Source: Thermoleophilia bacterium (lineage in GTDB: Bacteria; Actinomycetota; Thermoleophilia; Gaiellales; Gaiellaceae). From it: a stretch of DNA of 7,635 nucleotides. The stretch covers positions 1 through 7,635 of the forward strand of contig JABFWJ010000015.1 in assembly GCA_013362295.1 (NCBI GenBank), in the 5' to 3' direction. Shown here one piece after another: positions 4,972-7,635 of this stretch. Position 1 is the first letter of the stretch. The number at the start of each line of letters is the position of its first letter. The notes under the pieces are model-generated. The model searched no databases. It saw only the letters and a program-made list of their open reading frames with translations, and had not been told where the DNA came from. The translations under genes and the position numbers were made by a program.

Positions 4972-6024
4972 ATGCCGAAGCTCAAGCTCGAATACATCTG
5001 GCTCGACGGGTACGAGCCGGTTCCGAACCTCCGCAGCAAGACGAAGATCGCGGAGCTCTCCGAGGAGCCGACGCTCGAGGAGCTGCCGATCTGGAACTTC
5101 GACGGCAGCTCGACGCGGCAGGCCGAAGGCTCGAACTCGGACTGCCTGCTGCAGCCGGTCGCGCTCTTTCCGGATCCGGCGCGCGCCAACGCGCTGCTCG
5201 TGATGTGCGAGGTGCTGCTGCCGGACGGGACGCCGCATCCGTCGAACAGCCGCGCCACGATCCCGGACGACCCGGGCACCTGGTTCGGCTTCGAGCAGGA
5301 GTACTTCCTCTACCGCGACGGCGCTCCGCTCGGCTTCCCGCGCGAGGGCTTCCCGGCGCCGCAGGGCGAGTACTACACCGGCGTCGGCTTCAAGAACGTC
5401 GGCGACGTCGCGCGCGAGATCGTCGACGCCCACATCGACCTCTGCCTCGCGGCCGGGATCAACCTCGAAGGGATCAACGCCGAGGTCGCGAAGGGCCAGT
5501 GGGAGTTCCAGATCTTCGGCAAGGGCTCGAAGCGCGCAGCCGACGAGATGTGGATCGCGCGGTATCTGCTCCTGCGTCTCTGCGAGCGCTACGGCGTCGA
5601 CATCAACTTCCACCCGAAGCCGCTCGGCATGGAGCACGACTGGAACGGGTCTGGGATGCACACGAACTTCTCGACGAAGCACATGCGCGAGGTCGGCGGC
5701 GAGGAGTACTTCGAGGCGCTGATGGCCGCATTCGACGAGCACAAGGCCGCGCACATCGCGGTGTACGGCCCCGACAACCACATGCGCCTGACGGGTCTGC
5801 ACGAGACGCAGTCGATCGACAAGTTCAACTACGGCCTCGCCGACCGCGGCGCTTCGGTCCGGATCCCGCACAGCTTCGTGAACAACGGCTACCGCGGCTA
5901 TCTCGAGGATCGCCGGCCGAACTCGCTGGGCGATCCGTACCGCATCGCCGGGCGCATCCTGCAGACGATCGAGACGGTGCCGACCGAGACCGTCCTCGAC
6001 GTGCCCGAAGAGATCGCGGCCTAG
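4972..6024 (+). CDS. glnII: Glutamine synthetase type II (eukaryote-like GSII)
   Basis: ATP-dependent joining of ammonium to glutamate to make glutamine, in the cytoplasm. The 350-residue length and the motif WNFDGSST (41-48) mark the GSII class (about 330-370 residues), not the longer bacterial GSI. Catalytic landmarks: WFGFEQEYFL with metal ligands E108 and E110 (104-113), AGINLEGINAEVAKGQWEFQ (161-180) with E178, DWNGSGMHTN with H230, RLTGLHET (272-279), RGASVRIP (292-299) and YLEDRRPN (310-317). GSII lacks the adenylylation tyrosine of GSI, so control must be by expression or effectors. The ATG at 4972 follows GGGAGG (4955-4960) at 11 bases, slightly long; an in-frame GTG at 4918 is rejected because it lies inside the terminator. 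First gene of the operon, 4 bases before the PII gene. Confidence 0.95.
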   Translation: MPKLKLEYIWLDGYEPVPNLRSKTKIAELSEEPTLEELPIWNFDGSSTRQAEGSNSDCLLQPVALFPDPARANALLVMCEVLLPDGTPHPSNSRATIPDDPGTWFGFEQEYFLYRDGAPLGFPREGFPAPQGEYYTGVGFKNVGDVAREIVDAHIDLCLAAGINLEGINAEVAKGQWEFQIFGKGSKRAADEMWIARYLLLRLCERYGVDINFHPKPLGMEHDWNGSGMHTNFSTKHMREVGGEEYFEALMAAFDEHKAAHIAVYGPDNHMRLTGLHETQSIDKFNYGLADRGASVRIPHSFVNNGYRGYLEDRRPNSLGDPYRIAGRILQTIETVPTETVLDVPEEIAA

Positions 6025-6028
6025 CGTC

Positions 6029-6382
6029 ATGCAAAAGGTCGAGGCAGTCGTGATCAGAGAGCGCGTCGAGACAGTGATCGACGCGGTCGGGGACGCGACC
6101 GGGCACGTCGGCGTGACCGTGGTCGAGGCGATCGGCCACGGCCGCGAGCGCGGCGTCACCCACGAGTACCGCGGCCGCGTCTTCGAGTCGCGGTTCCTGC
6201 CCAAGGCGCTGCTCGTGTTCGTCGTCGCCGACGAGATCGCCGACGACGTGGTCGCAGCGATCGTCGACGCGGCGCGCAGCGGCAACGAGTCGGGCGACGG
6301 ACTCTGCTGGGTGTCGCCCGTGAACAACGTCATGCACCACCGCACCGGCACACCACTGGAGGAACTCAATGTCGAAGCATGA
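6029..6382 (+). CDS. Divergent PII family nitrogen signal protein (GlnB/GlnK-like)
   Basis: A 117-residue PII-type trimeric regulator, normally reading 2-oxoglutarate and ATP/ADP and gating Amt channels through its T-loop. The family is clear from GHGRERG (36-42), YRG (47-49), FLPKALLVFVVADE (56-69), GDG (89-91) and RTG (105-107). Aligned by eye with E. coli GlnB, key positions differ: the modified Tyr51 is Phe52, Gln39 is Glu40, Lys90 is Leu92 and Arg101 is His103; Lys58 (Lys59 here) and Arg103 (Arg105) are kept. There is one extra residue near 22-26 and one near 86-88. It therefore probably is not uridylylated or adenylylated and may bind ligands differently. It starts 4 bases after the glnII stop with no strong ribosome site (coupled), and its 3' end overlaps amt by 14 bases. 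A glnK-type name would be reasonable but is not assured. Confidence 0.9.
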   Translation: MQKVEAVVIRERVETVIDAVGDATGHVGVTVVEAIGHGRERGVTHEYRGRVFESRFLPKALLVFVVADEIADDVVAAIVDAARSGNESGDGLCWVSPVNNVMHHRTGTPLEELNVEA

Positions 6383-7635
6383 TCTCCTCGTCGCGGCGTC
6401 GACGATCTGGGTCGTCATCACGGCCGTGCTCGTCATGTTCATGCAGGCCGGCTTCGCATTCCTCGAGGCCGGGCTGACACGCATGAAGAACGCCGGGCAC
6501 ATCGCGGGCAAGAACGTCCTGATCTTCGCCCTCTGCTCGCTCGTCTACTGGGCCGTCGGGTTCGGGATCGCCTTCGGCGGCGGCAACGGGCTGATCGGCA
6601 CGGCGGGCTTCTTCCCGTCGGTCACCGAGCTGACGGCGGTCGGCAAGGCGCCGTTCGATTGGTTCTCGGAGATCCCGGGTGCCGCGGGCTACCTCTTCGA
6701 GGTCGTCTTCGCCGGCGTGAGCCTCGCGATCGTCTGGGGTGCGATGGCCGAGCGCGCGAAGCTCTGGGTCTACTTCGTGTTCGGCGTGTGGTTCACGATC
6801 ACGTACTCGATCGTCTCGCACTGGATCTGGAGCCCGCACGGCTGGCTGTTCAAGCACGGCATGCAGGACTTCGCCGGCTCGACGGTCGTGCACTACCAGG
6901 GCGCGCTCGCGGCGCTCGCCGGCGCGCTGATCCTCGGGCCGCGCATCGGCAAGTTCGGGACGGACGGCCGCGCGAACCCGATCCCCGGCCACAACATCCC
7001 GTACGCGGTGCTCGGGACGCTGATCCTCTGGTTCGGCTGGTTCGGCTTCAACCCGGGCTCGACGCTGTCGGTCGACTTCGGCGGCTTCGGCTTCTTCGCC
7101 TATGTCGCGACGACGACCAACATCGCGGCCGCGGCCGGCGCCGTCACCGGCATGTGCGTCGCCTGGATCAAGCTCGGCAAGCCCGACATCTCGATGATGC
7201 TGAACGGCGCGCTCGGCGCCCTGGTGGCGATCACCGCCGCCTCGGGCTTCGTCGCGCCGTGGGCGGCGGTCGTGATCGGCGCAGGCTCGGGGCTGATCGC
7301 CGTCTTCGGGGTGATCTTCGTCGAGCGGATCGGGATCGACGATCCGATCGGCGCCGTCGCAGTGCACGGCATGTCCGGCGTGTGGGGCACGCTGGCGACC
7401 GGGCTGTTCGCGGTGCCGCTGCTCGCGAAGAATCTCAACACCGGCACCGGAGGCCTCTTCTACACCGGCTCGTTCCACCAGGTCGGCGTGCAGGCGCTCG
7501 GCATCGTCGCCGTCGGCGCGTTCACGTTCTCGACATCGTTCGGCGCGCTCTTCGTGATGCACAAGCTGTGGGGCATCCGCGTCGAGGATCACGTCGAGAC
7601 GGCCGGCCTCGACGTGTCCGAGCACGGTATGTGGG
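6369..7635 (+). CDS. amt: Ammonium channel/transporter Amt (C-terminal end cut off)
   Basis: Trimeric membrane channel that admits ammonium. 422 residues are visible and the last conserved tail is reached, so only a few residues are probably missing. About eleven hydrophobic helices run from residue 7 to 400. Key pore features are present: DFAGSTVVH with D167 and first pore histidine H175, second pore histidine H333 in DDPIGAVAVHGMSGVWGT (324-341), the outer-site aromatic W154 (HWIW), and the WFGWFGFNPGS helix (221-231). The C-terminal tail GIRVEDHVETAGLDVSEHG (402-420) matches the segment that couples subunits in AmtB. No cleaved signal peptide is apparent. The ATG at 6369 is set by GGAGG six bases upstream (6358-6362) and lies inside the end of the PII gene. 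Adjacency to PII is the classic glnK-amtB pairing. Confidence 0.96.
   Translation, partial: MSKHDLLVAASTIWVVITAVLVMFMQAGFAFLEAGLTRMKNAGHIAGKNVLIFALCSLVYWAVGFGIAFGGGNGLIGTAGFFPSVTELTAVGKAPFDWFSEIPGAAGYLFEVVFAGVSLAIVWGAMAERAKLWVYFVFGVWFTITYSIVSHWIWSPHGWLFKHGMQDFAGSTVVHYQGALAALAGALILGPRIGKFGTDGRANPIPGHNIPYAVLGTLILWFGWFGFNPGSTLSVDFGGFGFFAYVATTTNIAAAAGAVTGMCVAWIKLGKPDISMMLNGALGALVAITAASGFVAPWAAVVIGAGSGLIAVFGVIFVERIGIDDPIGAVAVHGMSGVWGTLATGLFAVPLLAKNLNTGTGGLFYTGSFHQVGVQALGIVAVGAFTFSTSFGALFVMHKLWGIRVEDHVETAGLDVSEHGMW

Noticed and set aside
4885..6369. A 494-codon minus-strand open frame opposite glnII
   Set aside because: Shadow of the glutamine synthetase gene; Arg/Val/Asp-rich with no family features.
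6366..7625. A 419-codon minus-strand open frame opposite amt
   Set aside because: Composition is typical of high-GC antisense shadow (D/R/E/H/A rich, no domain), and amt on the plus strand is unmistakable.
1..7635. Mobile element, prophage, CRISPR array, tRNA or rRNA
   Set aside because: No transposase or integrase motifs, terminal repeats, regular spaced repeats or cloverleaf-like sequences were seen on either strand.

Overview
This window is high-GC DNA with dense, short-spaced genes and several GTG starts. The gene set (a two-domain GNAT, a DrrA/DrrB-like ABC-2 exporter, a family I pyrophosphatase, a CzcD-like zinc exporter, and a type II glutamine synthetase with PII and Amt) points to an actinobacterium. 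A deep-branching, soil-type lineage such as Thermoleophilia is plausible, but that is inference from codon and protein character, not from a marker gene.

Left block (1-2608, minus strand, read right to left). A promoter at 2580-2608 leads into an ABC ATPase (GTG start, strong AAGGAG). A 165-base gap follows that can fold into a three-way-junction-like RNA. Next come the ABC-2 permease and a tandem-GNAT acetyltransferase that runs off the left edge. The permease/GNAT junction holds a 17-base tandem duplication. It creates a six-codon reading frame joined to its neighbours by ATGA overlaps at both ends.

Middle block (2639-4768). A perfect 7-3-7 palindrome sits in the divergent gap before a secreted/membrane-anchored protein of unknown function (plus). 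That gene converges on and overlaps the inorganic pyrophosphatase gene ppa (minus). ppa is divergent from a CDF zinc/cation exporter (plus) across only 18 bases. Two tandem imperfect palindromes lie beyond the CDF gene.

Right block (4807-7635, plus). This is a nitrogen-assimilation operon: a promoter, a leader with a strong intrinsic terminator ahead of the first gene, then type II glutamine synthetase, a divergent PII signal protein and an Amt ammonium channel cut by the right edge. Amt would bring in ammonium, GSII would fix it into glutamine, and the PII protein would be expected to gate Amt.

Two points stand out in this operon. The leader looks like a transcription attenuator (promoter, GC hairpin, 14-pair terminator with six T, then the glutamine synthetase RBS). 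The PII protein lacks the modifiable T-loop tyrosine and several residues that normally bind ATP and 2-oxoglutarate. Nothing in the window resembles a phage, transposon, CRISPR array, tRNA or rRNA.
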